A stretch of DNA of 46,664 nucleotides. Origin: an uncultured Alphaproteobacteria bacterium (GTDB lineage Bacteria > Pseudomonadota > Alphaproteobacteria > Micavibrionales > Micavibrionaceae). The notes beneath the pieces are model-generated. The model did not search any database. It was not told where the DNA came from and worked only from the letters and a program-made list of their open reading frames with translations. Positions 1 to 9,087 of this stretch are shown one piece after another (the first letter of the stretch is position 1; each line of letters begins with the position of its first letter). The DNA lies in the NCBI GenBank assembly GCA_937923625.1, contig CALDTV010000008.1:1-46664 (forward strand), written 5' to 3'. The position numbers and the translations under genes were made by a program.

Positions 1-1188
1 CCCAAAAAAAAGCGGCCCTAAAAATGAAATTGATTTACCCGTTAAAGCGTAAAGCCCATAAGCCTGCGTAATCATTTTTGCAGGACACAGTTTGCTCACC
101 ATTGTACGGCTGGCTGCCTGAACAGGCCCCATGAAAATCCCTAAGCCCAATGATAAGCCAATGAAAATATATTTACTTTCGATCATCAAGATCACACCGC
201 CAATAACAATTAAACCAATAAGCGATACAATAATTGTGCTCTTTGATCCAAATTTATCATCTGCAAAAGCAAACGCAAACGCCCCCAGTCCCGCCGTTAC
301 ATTTAAACCAATTGCGAAAATTAAAATCTCCGTAAAATCCATGCCAAATTGGCCTGCGGCATAAACACCACCAATAGCAAACAACGTCACCAAGCCGTCG
401 CGATAGATTGCGCTTGCAATTAAAAAAGTCAGAAGGTTTTTATGCTTTTTTACATTCTTCGCACTATGGCTTAATTGCCGCAAGCCTTTGGATAGGGCAT
501 CCCAAAAACCTAGACGAGCAATCTCTACATCTTTGGTAAAAAGAAAAAGTGGAATCATAAAAATTAAAAACCACAACGCTATTAGCGGCCCCGTGATGCG
601 GATATTCTCAAAATTCTCTTTTGGCAGTGAAATGAACGGCGGCATGTCACCCAAACCAATAAAGCCGAACAGAGTAATCGCAAGGGCACTCAAACCTCCC
701 AAATAACCAAGCCCCCATGCCCAGCCAGAAACGCGACCAATCTTATCGGCGGGGGCAACATGTGGGAGCATTGCATTATAAAAAACTTGTGAGAGCTCCA
801 ATCCAATATTTGCAACCACCACCAAAGACAAAATCAGCAATATATGTCCCGCAGACCCGTTCGGCGTGGCGTACCATAAAAACGCCGTCGGAATAATACA
901 AAGTATTGATAACCAAAAAATCCATGTTTTGCGCGCCCCTGAATTATCTGCCACTGCTCCTAATAATGGCCCTAGAATAGCAATAAATAAACCAGACACC
1001 GCAATGGCAAAGCTCCATTGCGCACTCCCCTCTATTTCATCACCAACTACTTGGCGGGAAAAATACACGCTAAAAATAAAAGTCACGATAACGGTGCTAA
1101 AAGCCGTATTGGCCCAGTCATAAAGGCACCACGAAAAAACGCTTTTACGTGTATGAAGAGGGGATATTTGATTGTTTTTACTTGACAT
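1..1188 (-). CDS. UMF1-family MFS transporter, C-terminus cut by window edge
   Basis: I read this frame directly from the reverse complement; it is open from the ATG at 1188 to the left edge, about 396 codons, with no stop. The N-terminus has the motif WCLYDWANTAFSTVIVTF, the hallmark YDWANSAF signature of the UMF1/Atg22-like branch of the major facilitator superfamily. Many hydrophobic helices follow. A mid-protein hydrophilic loop (about residues 230-250, rich in Lys, His and Asn) matches the central cytoplasmic loop between the two six-helix halves. Near the edge the motif GPVQAASRTMV is also typical of UMF1 proteins. Function is probably efflux or uptake of a small solute across the inner membrane; the substrate cannot be told. 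The gene is divergent from the secreted-protein gene at 1276. Confidence 0.88.
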   Translation of the reverse strand, partial: MSSKNNQISPLHTRKSVFSWCLYDWANTAFSTVIVTFIFSVYFSRQVVGDEIEGSAQWSFAIAVSGLFIAILGPLLGAVADNSGARKTWIFWLSILCIIPTAFLWYATPNGSAGHILLILSLVVVANIGLELSQVFYNAMLPHVAPADKIGRVSGWAWGLGYLGGLSALAITLFGFIGLGDMPPFISLPKENFENIRITGPLIALWFLIFMIPLFLFTKDVEIARLGFWDALSKGLRQLSHSAKNVKKHKNLLTFLIASAIYRDGLVTLFAIGGVYAAGQFGMDFTEILIFAIGLNVTAGLGAFAFAFADDKFGSKSTIIVSLIGLIVIGGVILMIESKYIFIGLSLGLGIFMGPVQAASRTMVSKLCPAKMITQAYGLYALTGKSISFLGPLFFG

Positions 1189-1221
1189 AATTTAAAAAAG
1201 AGACTATTACATATGTATTCG

Positions 1222-1236
1222 TTAACAAAAGGTTAA
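1222..1236. promoter_or_regulatory. Possible CtrA-type site TTAA-N7-TTAA
   Basis: The divergent intergenic region contains TTAACAAAAGGTTAA, an exact TTAA-N7-TTAA, the consensus bound by the alphaproteobacterial cell-cycle regulator CtrA. It lies about 40 bp upstream of the ATG at 1276. The window encodes DivK and PleD, so CtrA-type control is plausible in this organism. The region is AT-rich, so a chance match is possible. Confidence 0.35.
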
Positions 1237-1275
1237 TTTTAGTCTTTGTTACAAAATTACAAATTGAGGTTTACT

Positions 1276-1812
1276 ATGATTCGTTTCTTTATTCTTCTCC
1301 TCCTACTTTCTCCTGCTTTCATCGCAGAAGCAAGCCAGCAAAAAATTACAAACCAACTTATTATTGAGAAGAATAAGCAAATGGCTAATTTGTTAAAAGC
1401 ACGTGACGCACGTAAAACAATTGATTTTCTTCACTCCCACGTAAGCGAACAAGCACAATTTAATATGATTTTCTCTAATAGCTTTATGCCAGAAACAGCG
1501 CAAGGACAAAGCATGACTATGAATAAAGAAAGCTACATAAAAAGCTTCATTGATGGCCTGCACTATGTTGATAATTATAATATCAATATACAAACAAAAA
1601 ATATTGAAATCTCTGAGAATGGTAAAATGGCCATGAGCGAAGAAGTCATGACCGAAGAGGGCGTGATGCTGAACCCTCATAAAGCGGGTGATGAAGGTGT
1701 TCCCTTTTTAAGTAAAACAACTTGCCATACGTTATACGCCTTGAAAGGCGATAAAATTCTTGCTGAGAAAGCAGAGTGTCTTACACAAACAGGAAAAATT
1801 AACGCAATTTAA
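1276..1812 (+). CDS. Secreted hypothetical protein (paralogue 1)
   Basis: A 178-aa protein. I chose the ATG at 1276 because it follows a GAGGT-like ribosome site and begins a clean signal peptide (MIRFFILLLLLSPAFIAEA). A TTG 30 bases upstream would put polar residues before it. The mature part is about 160 residues and mixed alpha/beta in character, with two cysteines near the C-terminus (CHTLYAL... and AECLTQ). Its overall plan resembles the next gene: signal peptide, an early helical segment, a central beta-like segment, and a final pair of Cys in a CxxxxA..K...AxC context. The fold may be NTF2/SnoaL-like (inference). Expected location is the periplasm or outside. No known function is recognised. 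Confidence 0.7.
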   Translation: MIRFFILLLLLSPAFIAEASQQKITNQLIIEKNKQMANLLKARDARKTIDFLHSHVSEQAQFNMIFSNSFMPETAQGQSMTMNKESYIKSFIDGLHYVDNYNINIQTKNIEISENGKMAMSEEVMTEEGVMLNPHKAGDEGVPFLSKTTCHTLYALKGDKILAEKAECLTQTGKINAI

Positions 1813-1849
1813 ACTTTTAAGCGTCTTTTCCACAGCCTTCAAAATAAAT

Positions 1850-1869
1850 AACATAATTTTTATTATGTT
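1850..1869. repeat. AT-rich perfect inverted repeat between paralogues
   Basis: AACATAAT, a TTTT loop, then ATTATGTT: an 8-bp perfect stem lying 38 bp after the stop at 1812. It may act as a weak terminator of the first gene or an operator for the second. There is no clean T-run after it, so I do not call it an intrinsic terminator. Confidence 0.4.
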
Positions 1870-1942
1870 TACTATTTCGTAACAAAATTCCTTTTTAATC
1901 ATAAGAGTAGTTTTACTATTCTAACAAAAAAGGGATCTTACT

Positions 1943-2545
1943 ATGAAAAAGTTTATTATGGGGGCGGCTATGGTGGTCGCATTATTTTCTACTTCAGCAC
2001 AAGCAAATGACCGTTTAAAGGTCAACGATGTACATAACTTCGTATCACAAATGAATGGCGCGATCATGGATGTTAATTCAGTACGCGGCCGTAGCACATT
2101 AGAGTCATTAATTTCGAGCCAAGCTGTATTTGAAGATAACGTCAATAATTATGGCCATAACACGCATTGGGTGAATGGCGTAAATAACTATAACTACTAT
2201 GGATACCGTTATCCATATTACCAAAACTATTCGACTGTTGGTTATCGTTCAGCAAATAAATGGGAAAAAATTTCTTTGCTTGAAAATAGAAAACGTACAA
2301 TTCCAGGGTATAAAGGATTTGTTGAGATCAATGATATGACAATTTCACCACTCGCAGACAGTGCAGTTGTAGATATTGATTTCAAAGAACAAAGCATGAC
2401 TTATGCGCCAGGTTACGCGCCTTACTACTACCACCATGCAAGCCTGAACACGCATTCTAAATGTAAAATGCAATTGGCAAAGCGTGACAACAAGGTGTTC
2501 ATGACACGTATGACTTGTAATACAAACACGAACTTACCAATGTAA
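1943..2545 (+). CDS. Secreted tyrosine-rich hypothetical protein (paralogue 2)
   Basis: A 200-aa protein with a Sec signal peptide (MKKFIMGAAMVVALFSTSAQA, cleavage after AQA near residue 21) and a good ribosome site (AGGGATC) before the ATG. Residues about 70-100 form a segment very rich in Tyr and Asn (YNYYGYRYPYYQNYS), and a second Tyr cluster occurs near residue 155 (YAPYYYHH). Two cysteines near the end (HSKCKMQL and RMTCNT) match those of the preceding protein, suggesting a tandem duplication with divergence. Such Tyr/Asn-rich stretches are common in surface or matrix-associated proteins, but no family is recognised. It is followed by a strong intrinsic terminator. Confidence 0.7.
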   Translation: MKKFIMGAAMVVALFSTSAQANDRLKVNDVHNFVSQMNGAIMDVNSVRGRSTLESLISSQAVFEDNVNNYGHNTHWVNGVNNYNYYGYRYPYYQNYSTVGYRSANKWEKISLLENRKRTIPGYKGFVEINDMTISPLADSAVVDIDFKEQSMTYAPGYAPYYYHHASLNTHSKCKMQLAKRDNKVFMTRMTCNTNTNLPM

Positions 2546-2573
2546 AATTGGGCGAAGAAAAAGATAATCTATT

Positions 2574-2600
2574 TAAAGGAGCCTTCATGGCTCCTTTTTT
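2574..2600 (+). terminator. Rho-independent terminator
   Basis: AAAGGAGCC, loop TTCAT, GGCTCCTTTTTT: a 6-8 bp GC-rich stem followed directly by a T-run, 30 bases after the stop of the tyrosine-rich secreted protein gene. Confidence 0.9.
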
Positions 2601-2679
2601 ACGTCATAAATCAACTTAAAGCCTTTATCGCGCCCTATTCTTACGATAAAACACGCTTTAGTAAATATAAGGCTTGAAA

Positions 2680-3828
2680 ATGACCATAGAAAATAAAACC
2701 GACAAATCGTCTATTTCCGACTGGACGGATAAGTATTTCACTAAATCTAGAAATGCTGTGAAATCTCCTCCTATCGTGACTTATGGGATTTTTGTACGTA
2801 GGCCGACTTTGATGGCGACTCGCTTGGCTACAGATTGGTTAAAAGAAGTTGCCCAAGCGCAAAATTTTTCCATTGAGATCAAAGAGAATTTTGAAGAAGG
2901 AGAATTTGTAGGAGCTGGTGATCCTATGTTGTACATCACGGGCCGTATGGATCATTTAATTGAATTAGAAACACATTTGCTACAAAAGATAGGGGCAAAT
3001 TGCGTCACCGCCATGAACGCCCATGATATGTGCTTGGCATTGCCTAAAGTAGAGTTTTTAGCCATGGATGCCCGTCATTGCGCAGGCATGGAAATGGCAA
3101 ATATGATGGCCTATGCCGCCAGCGTTGGTAGTCAAGCCGCTCAAGCACAAGGCGCAACAGGTTTTATTGGCAATGCGACAGATGCCACAGCACATTTTTT
3201 TAAAAATGAACAAGGCCTTGGCACTATGCCACACGCTTATATTGGTGCGTTTAACTCAACCTTGGATGCTGCCATCTCTTACCACGAACAATACCCCACA
3301 GAATCATTAACCTTTCTTGTTGATTATTTTGGTCAAGAAGTTCAAGACAGCTTGATGGTTTGCAAACATTTCGACGCTTTGGCAAAACAAGGAAATATCT
3401 CCATCCGTTTGGACACACATGGTGGTCGTTATATTGAAAAATTGGACAATCAGAAATCATATCATGTGCTTGACCGTAACGCCCCCGAAGCGTTTCGTGG
3501 CTATCGCTCGGAACAAGACCTTAAGCATTTAACAGGCATGGGCGTTTCTGCCGCAGCCATTTGGCACATGCGTGAAACACTAGATCAAGCAGGATATGAT
3601 AAGGTAAAAATTGTTGCCTCATCAGGATTTAACATCAGAAAATGCGACATCATGGCAAAAGCAAAAGCCCCTATTGATATAGTTGGCACAGGGTCTTTTT
3701 TACCTGATAAATGGAGTGAGACTTATGCCACAGCGGATATAATTTGTTACGATGGTGTATTTAAAGTTAAATCAGGGCGTGAATTTTTAATAAAAGATTA
3801 CCAAGAACGCTATGGCGATCAACAATAA
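2680..3828 (+). CDS. Nicotinate phosphoribosyltransferase-like protein
   Basis: A 382-aa protein. The ATG at 2680 is preferred to a TTG two codons upstream because it is properly spaced from TAAGG. It reads as a type II phosphoribosyltransferase of the nicotinate/quinolinate PRTase superfamily. The N-terminal beta region (GEFVGAGDPMLYITG, about residues 80-95) matches the functional-loop domain. The barrel motifs MDARHCAGMEM, ATGFIGNATDAT, RLDTHGGRY and IVASSGFN follow. The expected reaction is nicotinate plus PRPP (and ATP) to nicotinate mononucleotide, the Preiss-Handler step of NAD salvage in the cytoplasm. The family is clear; substrate specificity within it is inferred. It is a single gene convergent with the oxygenase at 3838. 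Confidence 0.8.
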   Translation: MTIENKTDKSSISDWTDKYFTKSRNAVKSPPIVTYGIFVRRPTLMATRLATDWLKEVAQAQNFSIEIKENFEEGEFVGAGDPMLYITGRMDHLIELETHLLQKIGANCVTAMNAHDMCLALPKVEFLAMDARHCAGMEMANMMAYAASVGSQAAQAQGATGFIGNATDATAHFFKNEQGLGTMPHAYIGAFNSTLDAAISYHEQYPTESLTFLVDYFGQEVQDSLMVCKHFDALAKQGNISIRLDTHGGRYIEKLDNQKSYHVLDRNAPEAFRGYRSEQDLKHLTGMGVSAAAIWHMRETLDQAGYDKVKIVASSGFNIRKCDIMAKAKAPIDIVGTGSFLPDKWSETYATADIICYDGVFKVKSGREFLIKDYQERYGDQQ

Positions 3829-3837
3829 ATATTTATT

Positions 3838-4743
3838 CTACGCCTTATCATCCAGGTGCAGATATGTTTCCTGATAACGCTTTGATAAATATTCACCCGC
3901 ACAAATTGGCGCCTGCCCTGCGCCAGTAATTTGCGTGTCGTAATTTGGATTAAAAAATAAAGGAATAGAAACACGTTCATGATTGCTACCAATCACACGG
4001 TGAAGAGTTGCTTTAATTTTTTTATTCGACCACAGCTCCAACATTTCACCAAAATTAATCACAAATGTTCCAGTTTGCGCAATCACTTCATACCAACGAC
4101 CGTCTTGTAATTTTACTTCCAGCCCCGCTTTTCCATCTGTTGCCAACAATGTCAAACAGCCATAATCCGTATGTGCCGCAATACCGAAATCTTCCGCTGT
4201 GGCTTCCGCAGGGCGCTTGGGGTAAAAATTACCTCTTAACAATGACATTGGCTTATCAAATTTTCCTTCAAAAAAGTCCGCATCTTCTTTAATTGCGACA
4301 GCAAGCGCTTGGAGCAGATCAAAAGCAACACCGCGTGCTTTTGCGGAATAATCCGTAATAATTTGTTGAAAATCATCTGGTTTTTGAGGCCATAAATTTG
4401 GCGCATAAACCGATAAGCCCGCTTGCGGGTCGGTTGGCTCCACCTCAACGCCGCAATCGAAAACTTCTTTGTAATCAGGATTTTTCTCAGGATTAACTTG
4501 TTCTGATTTTGACCGTCCCCAGCCACGATTGGAGCCTGTTAAAGCCATATCAACCTTTTCTTTATTCGCAATATCGCTATTAAAAAAAGCCAGATAAGTA
4601 TCAAGAACATTTTGAATTTCAGAAGGTGAAAAAGGCGTATTTTTTAAAAGAAAAAATCCAATATCTTGTGCCGCAGAACTCACTTGTTCCAAAACCGCTG
4701 GATCGCGACTCACTAATCGTTCAAAGTCTATCTCAGGAATCAC
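3838..4743 (-). CDS. 2-oxoglutarate/Fe(II)-dependent oxygenase, isopenicillin N synthase family
   Basis: A 301-aa protein with both family domains: the N-terminal non-haem dioxygenase part (IDFERLVSRDP, GFFLLKN, NRGWG) and the C-terminal 2OG-Fe(II) barrel. The iron ligands are visible: His191 and Asp193 in AAHTDYGCLTLL, and His248 in ATLHRVIG. Arg257 in ERVSIPLFF is the expected 2-oxoglutarate-binding residue. These enzymes hydroxylate or desaturate small molecules in the cytoplasm; the substrate is unknown. The gene ends 9 bp from the convergent PRTase gene and lies 20 bp beyond the sdhB stop, so it may be read through from the sdh operon. Confidence 0.88.
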   Translation of the reverse strand: MIPEIDFERLVSRDPAVLEQVSSAAQDIGFFLLKNTPFSPSEIQNVLDTYLAFFNSDIANKEKVDMALTGSNRGWGRSKSEQVNPEKNPDYKEVFDCGVEVEPTDPQAGLSVYAPNLWPQKPDDFQQIITDYSAKARGVAFDLLQALAVAIKEDADFFEGKFDKPMSLLRGNFYPKRPAEATAEDFGIAAHTDYGCLTLLATDGKAGLEVKLQDGRWYEVIAQTGTFVINFGEMLELWSNKKIKATLHRVIGSNHERVSIPLFFNPNYDTQITGAGQAPICAGEYLSKRYQETYLHLDDKA

Positions 4744-4763
4744 AAAATTTACCCCGTTAGCGT

Positions 4764-5558
4764 TTAACTATGGCGCTCGACTATCATCTTTTTTATCTCA
4801 GAAATAGATTTTGCAGGGTTAAGGTCTTTCGGGCACGCATTCGTACAATTCATAATCGTATGACAACGATACAGCTTAAATGGATCTTCAAGTTGATCAA
4901 GGCGCTCCCCCTTTGCCTCATCACGGCTATCGGTTAACCAACGCCATGCATTGAGCAACACAGCTGGCCCCATAAATTTATCAGGATTCCACCAATAAGA
5001 CGGACAAGAGGTCGAACAACAAAAGCATAAAATACAAGCCGCAGGGCCTTTTCCATCATCACCATTTAACTTTTGTGCATCTTCTGGGCTTTGCAATCGC
5101 TCACGCGATGGTGTCGCCGTGTCGGTTTTCATCCATGGTTCAATCGATTCATATTGTGCATAAGCGTGGGTTAAGTCAGGCACTAAATCTTTGACAACAG
5201 GCATGTGCGGCAAAGGCGTAATTTTCACATCGCCCTTCACTTCATTAATCGGCTTCAAACACGCCAAGGTATTACGCCCATCGATATTCATCGCGCATGA
5301 GCCACAAATCCCCTCACGGCAAGAACGACGGAACGTTAATGTACTATCGACGTTGTCCTTAATGTGAATAATCGCATCCAGCACCATCGGCCCACATTCA
5401 TCAAGATTAATATCATATTCATCCATCGTCGGATTTTCACCCTGATCTGGATCATAACGATAAACTTTAAAAGTCTTTTTATTCTCCGCGCCTTTTGCCG
5501 CATCAAATTTTTGACCTTTTTTAACTTTTGATTTTTTAGGAAGTGTAAATTGTACCAT
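4764..5558 (-). CDS. sdhB: Succinate dehydrogenase iron-sulfur subunit
   Basis: A 264-aa protein with the three FeS cluster motifs of complex II. The 2Fe-2S ligands are Cys80, Cys85, Cys88 and Cys100 (CREGICGSC...LAC). The 4Fe-4S motif is [12 protein letters not shown] from Cys175. The 3Fe-4S motif is [12 protein letters not shown] from Cys232. It passes electrons from SdhA flavin to ubiquinone at the inner membrane. Length is normal, with a basic N-terminal stretch ([10 protein letters not shown]). It is the last sdh gene, separated from sdhA by the unusual ORF at 5574-6206. AAAGAGA precedes its ATG. Confidence 0.98.
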   Translation of the reverse strand: MVQFTLPKKSKVKKGQKFDAAKGAENKKTFKVYRYDPDQGENPTMDEYDINLDECGPMVLDAIIHIKDNVDSTLTFRRSCREGICGSCAMNIDGRNTLACLKPINEVKGDVKITPLPHMPVVKDLVPDLTHAYAQYESIEPWMKTDTATPSRERLQSPEDAQKLNGDDGKGPAACILCFCCSTSCPSYWWNPDKFMGPAVLLNAWRWLTDSRDEAKGERLDQLEDPFKLYRCHTIMNCTNACPKDLNPAKSISEIKKMIVERHS

Positions 5559-5573
5559 GTCTATCTCTTTATT

Positions 5574-6206
5574 TTATGCTACTTCGGGCTCTAATGTTTC
5601 TTGGGTTTTACTTTTTTCTTCGGTGAGCTCTGAGCGTTTTGAATTTTCCTGATATTCTTTTTCTTTAAGGAGTTCTTTTCGCTTAGCATCTTGCGTGGCC
5701 TCTAACGCACTATCTATTTCAAGGGCAGAAATAGATGAATCCATCTCACCAATACTGGATTCTTCAACCGTTAAATCACTCTCTAAAGTGTTATCTAATG
5801 ATCTATTTCGGCTATCATTATCGGCAATTAAAACGTCAACATCCTCTGGCATATCAGCTTTAACATTTTTTAACTCCTCCCGTGCAGAAGAAATTGCTGC
5901 AGCACCGATAGCAGCCGCCACTTCGTCTTCTAGATCTTCAGCTTCTTCAAAGTCTCCTTTTATCTCATCAGATTTTTCATCTAAGTCGGTAAAACGTTCT
6001 AAAATTTCTTGCTGTTCACCATTAATGTCAACACCTTCTGGCAAGACAACAATTAATTGCACAACAAATGTTCCATCGTTTTCAATAACATGTGGAATGA
6101 GCTCAATACCCTCTATGTCTTTCAATAAATCAATCTTTGCCAACACCGCCTCATAGGCCGCGTCTTCGGTATTCATCGGTGGTCCAGAAAGACTAAATTT
6201 TGACAT
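5574..6206 (-). CDS. Acidic hypothetical protein inserted between sdhA and sdhB
   Basis: A 210-aa protein not recognised from any family. Its ATG overlaps the sdhA stop by one base (TAATG), and its stop lies 15 bp before sdhB. It therefore sits exactly in the operon and is probably translationally coupled. Residues 1-75 look like a small folded alpha/beta domain (hydrophobic stretch TFVVQLIVVLPEGV near residue 50). Residues about 75-115 are acidic and Ala-rich (AEDLEDEVAAAIGAAAIS). The C-terminal 95 residues are rich in Ser, Glu and Lys, low in hydrophobics and probably disordered or coiled (KRKELLKEKEYQ). There are no signal peptide, TM segments or cysteines. A role in assembly or regulation of complex II is a guess from position only. 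Confidence 0.75.
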   Translation of the reverse strand: MSKFSLSGPPMNTEDAAYEAVLAKIDLLKDIEGIELIPHVIENDGTFVVQLIVVLPEGVDINGEQQEILERFTDLDEKSDEIKGDFEEAEDLEDEVAAAIGAAAISSAREELKNVKADMPEDVDVLIADNDSRNRSLDNTLESDLTVEESSIGEMDSSISALEIDSALEATQDAKRKELLKEKEYQENSKRSELTEEKSKTQETLEPEVA

Positions 6207-8002
6207 TAATATACCCGTGCTTTAGGTGGGACGGCTTCGACTTCGCCGGTTAATGTCGTTAAAATAACGGGGCGGTAATTGATGTCAAATTCGCCCTTTT
6301 CACCAATCGTTATCGTTGTATGCTTCATCCATGTGTCATCATCACGCTCTGTGAAATCTTCACGCGCATGCGCACCGCGGGATTCTTTTCTGTTCTCCGC
6401 GCTCGCAAGGCTAGCGACAGATTGATAAAGAAGGTTATCCAGCTCAAGTGTCTCAACCAGATCCGTATTAAAGATCATTGAGCGGTCTTTAAGGCCAAGA
6501 TTGTCGCGCTCATTAAATATATCAACAATCTTATCAAGTCCTTCTTTTAGTACGTCGCCCGTTCTAAACACGGCCGCATGGTCTTGCATTACATGTTGCA
6601 TTTTACCGCGTAGCTCTGACGTGGAGGTTTTGCCTTTGGCATTTCTAAACTTATCCAAGCGATCTAGAATTTTTGCTGTCTTATCTTCGCTGATTGTTTT
6701 ATGCGGCATGCCAGGGCGGACTGTTTCCGCCGCCGTAATTGCCGCAGCGCGGCCAAACACAACCAAATCAAGCAATGAGTTTGATCCCAAACGGTTTGCG
6801 CCATGCACAGACACACAAGCAGACTCACCAATCGCCATTAATCCCGGCACAACCGCATTTGGATCATCTTTTGTTGGTTTAACCACTTCCGTACGGAAGT
6901 TGGTCGGAATACCGCCCATATTATAATGCACTGTAGGTAAAACAGGGATAGGTTCTTTGGTCACATCAACGCCCGCGAAAATTTTTGCCGTTTCCGCAAT
7001 TCCTGGCAAACGGGAATGGATAACTTCTGGTGCGAGATGCATTAAATTAAGATGAATGTGATCTTTCTTTTCACCAACACCGCGCCCTTCGCGGATTTCA
7101 ATCGTCATAGAACGTGACACGACATCACGTGACGCCAGATCTTTTGCGCTTGGGGCGTAACGCTCCATGAAACGTTCCCCCTCGCTGTTGGTTAAGTAGC
7201 CACCTTCTCCGCGGACACCTTCGGTGATCAAGCAACCTGCCCCATATATTCCTGTAGGGTGAAATTGCGTGAACTCCATATCTTGTAACGGTAAGCCAGC
7301 GCGCGCAACCATGCCACCGCCATCCCCCGTACAGGTATGTGCCGAAGTACAAGAAAAATATGCACGGCCATAACCGCCCGTTGCTAAAATAGTTTGATGG
7401 GCGCGGAAGCGATGCAGCTTTCCATCATCCAAATTCCAACACATAACACCAACACACGCGCCATCATCATCCATGATGAGATCAAGCGCAAAATATTCAA
7501 TGAAAAATTCAGCCTTATGCTTTAATGATTGTTGGTACAAAGTATGCAACATAGCATGTCCTGTACGGTCTGCGGCCGCGCAAGTCCGTTGCGCTGTTCC
7601 CTTACCGTAATGGGTCGTCATACCACCAAACGCGCGTTGATAAATCTTACCATCAGGAGTCCGAGAGAACGGCACACCAAAATGCTCAAGCTCAATCACA
7701 GAAGGAATTGCTTCGCGGCACATATACTCAATCGCGTCTTGATCCCCGAGCCAGTCAGAGCCCTTAATCGTGTCATACATGTGAAAGCGCCAATCATCTT
7801 CACCCATATTCCCCAATGCCGCAGAGATGCCCCCTTGCGCCGCCACTGTGTGCGAACGCGTTGGAAAAACTTTAGAGATTAGCGCGGTTTTCAACCCTTT
7901 TTCAGCGCAACCAAACCCAGCGCGCAATCCTGCACCGCCAGCGCCGACAACAACCACATCATATTCATGGTCAACAATTTCGTAATTTGAAGAATTCGTC
8001 AT
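6206..8002 (-). CDS. sdhA: Succinate dehydrogenase flavoprotein subunit
   Basis: A 598-aa protein of normal length. The FAD-binding Rossmann motif [12 protein letters not shown] is at residues 17-28, and the covalent-FAD histidine is His51 in [10 protein letters not shown]. Further family motifs are [20 protein letters not shown], the substrate-site segment [15 protein letters not shown] and the helical C-terminal domain ending with REDFTERDD. It oxidises succinate to fumarate in the TCA cycle on the cytoplasmic face of the inner membrane. It lies 3 bp after sdhD. The usual next gene, sdhB, is displaced by the acidic ORF. Confidence 0.98.
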   Translation of the reverse strand: MTNSSNYEIVDHEYDVVVVGAGGAGLRAGFGCAEKGLKTALISKVFPTRSHTVAAQGGISAALGNMGEDDWRFHMYDTIKGSDWLGDQDAIEYMCREAIPSVIELEHFGVPFSRTPDGKIYQRAFGGMTTHYGKGTAQRTCAAADRTGHAMLHTLYQQSLKHKAEFFIEYFALDLIMDDDGACVGVMCWNLDDGKLHRFRAHQTILATGGYGRAYFSCTSAHTCTGDGGGMVARAGLPLQDMEFTQFHPTGIYGAGCLITEGVRGEGGYLTNSEGERFMERYAPSAKDLASRDVVSRSMTIEIREGRGVGEKKDHIHLNLMHLAPEVIHSRLPGIAETAKIFAGVDVTKEPIPVLPTVHYNMGGIPTNFRTEVVKPTKDDPNAVVPGLMAIGESACVSVHGANRLGSNSLLDLVVFGRAAAITAAETVRPGMPHKTISEDKTAKILDRLDKFRNAKGKTSTSELRGKMQHVMQDHAAVFRTGDVLKEGLDKIVDIFNERDNLGLKDRSMIFNTDLVETLELDNLLYQSVASLASAENRKESRGAHAREDFTERDDDTWMKHTTITIGEKGEFDINYRPVILTTLTGEVEAVPPKARVY

Positions 8003-8005
8003 AAT

Positions 8006-8401
8006 TTATATACCGCTCGTAAAGGCTATTTTTAAAATGGAAATAATTGTTGTCACACCAAGGGCAATAAAGAAAAGCTTCATCCCCACGACCTTAATCA
8101 TACGCAAGCATTTGCAAGAAATATAATCTTCAAACACGACCTGTAACTCTAATGCGAAATGTTTCAATGCGACCATAACAAACAAGATCGCCGCAACAAT
8201 GCTAACGGGGTGGGACATCCAAGCGATCACTTCGCTATAGCTAGCGCTTCTTAGGGAGACAATAGAATAGATCACCCACGCAACCAACGGGATGTTTACC
8301 AATGTTGTTATATCATGCGCCAGATTATGCATCGCACCATGGTGCGCGGAGCCTAGGCCTCTGGCTTTGCCCAAAGGAGATTGAATTAATTTATTCGGCA
8401 T
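8006..8401 (-). CDS. sdhD: Succinate dehydrogenase membrane anchor subunit
   Basis: A 131-aa membrane protein with three predicted TM helices. The opening (SPLGKARGLGSAHHGAMH) matches SdhD of alphaproteobacteria, and LKHFALELQVVFEDY corresponds to the conserved haem-ligand helix (His followed by LQVVIEDY). It anchors SdhAB and takes part in haem b and quinone binding. Its start overlaps the end of sdhC by 11 bp, indicating coupled translation. Confidence 0.93.
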   Translation of the reverse strand: MPNKLIQSPLGKARGLGSAHHGAMHNLAHDITTLVNIPLVAWVIYSIVSLRSASYSEVIAWMSHPVSIVAAILFVMVALKHFALELQVVFEDYISCKCLRMIKVVGMKLFFIALGVTTIISILKIAFTSGI

Positions 8402-8867
8402 TGATAAACTCCTCTTGAACCATTGTTTCCTCTATTGATGTGCTGACGGCTGTTTGCGTTGTTGGATTGGCCGTTTCATCGCACGTCACACACCAAAGTC
8501 CAATCGTCAAAACAGCCGAAAGGAGAAGAACAATGTTACCACTAATGATGCCCGCTTTTTGGTTCAGTCCAACACCAATATTCCATAGAACGTGGCGAAT
8601 GCCGTTGCCAATGTAGAAAAAAACAAAAAATGCCCATAATAATGCGACATATTTCGTCAACGGGTTGTCCAAAAACATCTTTGTTTGATCAAACAAAGAT
8701 GGATTCCAGACAATAGCGACAAACCAGCATAATAATGCAATGAGCGAAAGGCACAGACCAATCCCCACCATACGGCCAGAAATAGACATAATCGCATTGT
8801 AAGGCAGGCGATAAACCTGCAAATGCGGCGACAAGGGTCTTTCATGGATTTTTGGAGCTTCAGACAT
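8391..8867 (-). CDS. sdhC: Succinate dehydrogenase cytochrome b556 subunit
   Basis: A 158-aa protein. The motif RPLSPHLQVYRLP near the N-terminus and SISGRMVGIGL are the SdhC quinone-site signature; GNGIRHVLWNIG holds the haem-ligand histidine. Three TM helices are evident. It is about 25-30 residues longer than usual: after the last TM (LLLSAVLTIGLWCVTC) there is a polar Thr/Glu-rich tail (residues about 128-158) that overlaps the sdhD start. It is the first gene of the sdh operon, preceded by a 220-bp gap that must hold the promoter. Confidence 0.95.
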   Translation of the reverse strand: MSEAPKIHERPLSPHLQVYRLPYNAIMSISGRMVGIGLCLSLIALLCWFVAIVWNPSLFDQTKMFLDNPLTKYVALLWAFFVFFYIGNGIRHVLWNIGVGLNQKAGIISGNIVLLLSAVLTIGLWCVTCDETANPTTQTAVSTSIEETMVQEEFINAE

Positions 8868-9087
8868 ATTTAACCTTAGTGTTTATTGTGACTCAATAAT
8901 AGGGATTATCCCCTCTAATTCCAAGTTAAAAAGCATAATTTTGCCAAAGAGAATACTCTTGATGCAGATGTGTTCAACATCTCAAAAACGACAGCCGTTC
9001 GTCATTCCAGAGCATACTTTTGCTTTCACGAGAAGAGGCTTCGCGACTGCAACGCCCTCATTCGCTCCACAATGGCGTTAACAATGG

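Noticed and set aside
5695-6156. 153-aa plus-strand Ser-rich open frame antisense to the ORF in the sdh operon
   Set aside because: The minus-strand frame is tightly coupled to sdhA and sdhB, while the plus frame has no ribosome site and its Ser runs mirror acidic codons; it is the weaker reading.
8998-9080. Possible decayed copy of the CGTCATT...AATGGCG palindromic repeat between sdhC and asd
   Set aside because: Left and right parts only loosely match the element at 14216-14299 and do not form a convincing long stem; noted but not called.
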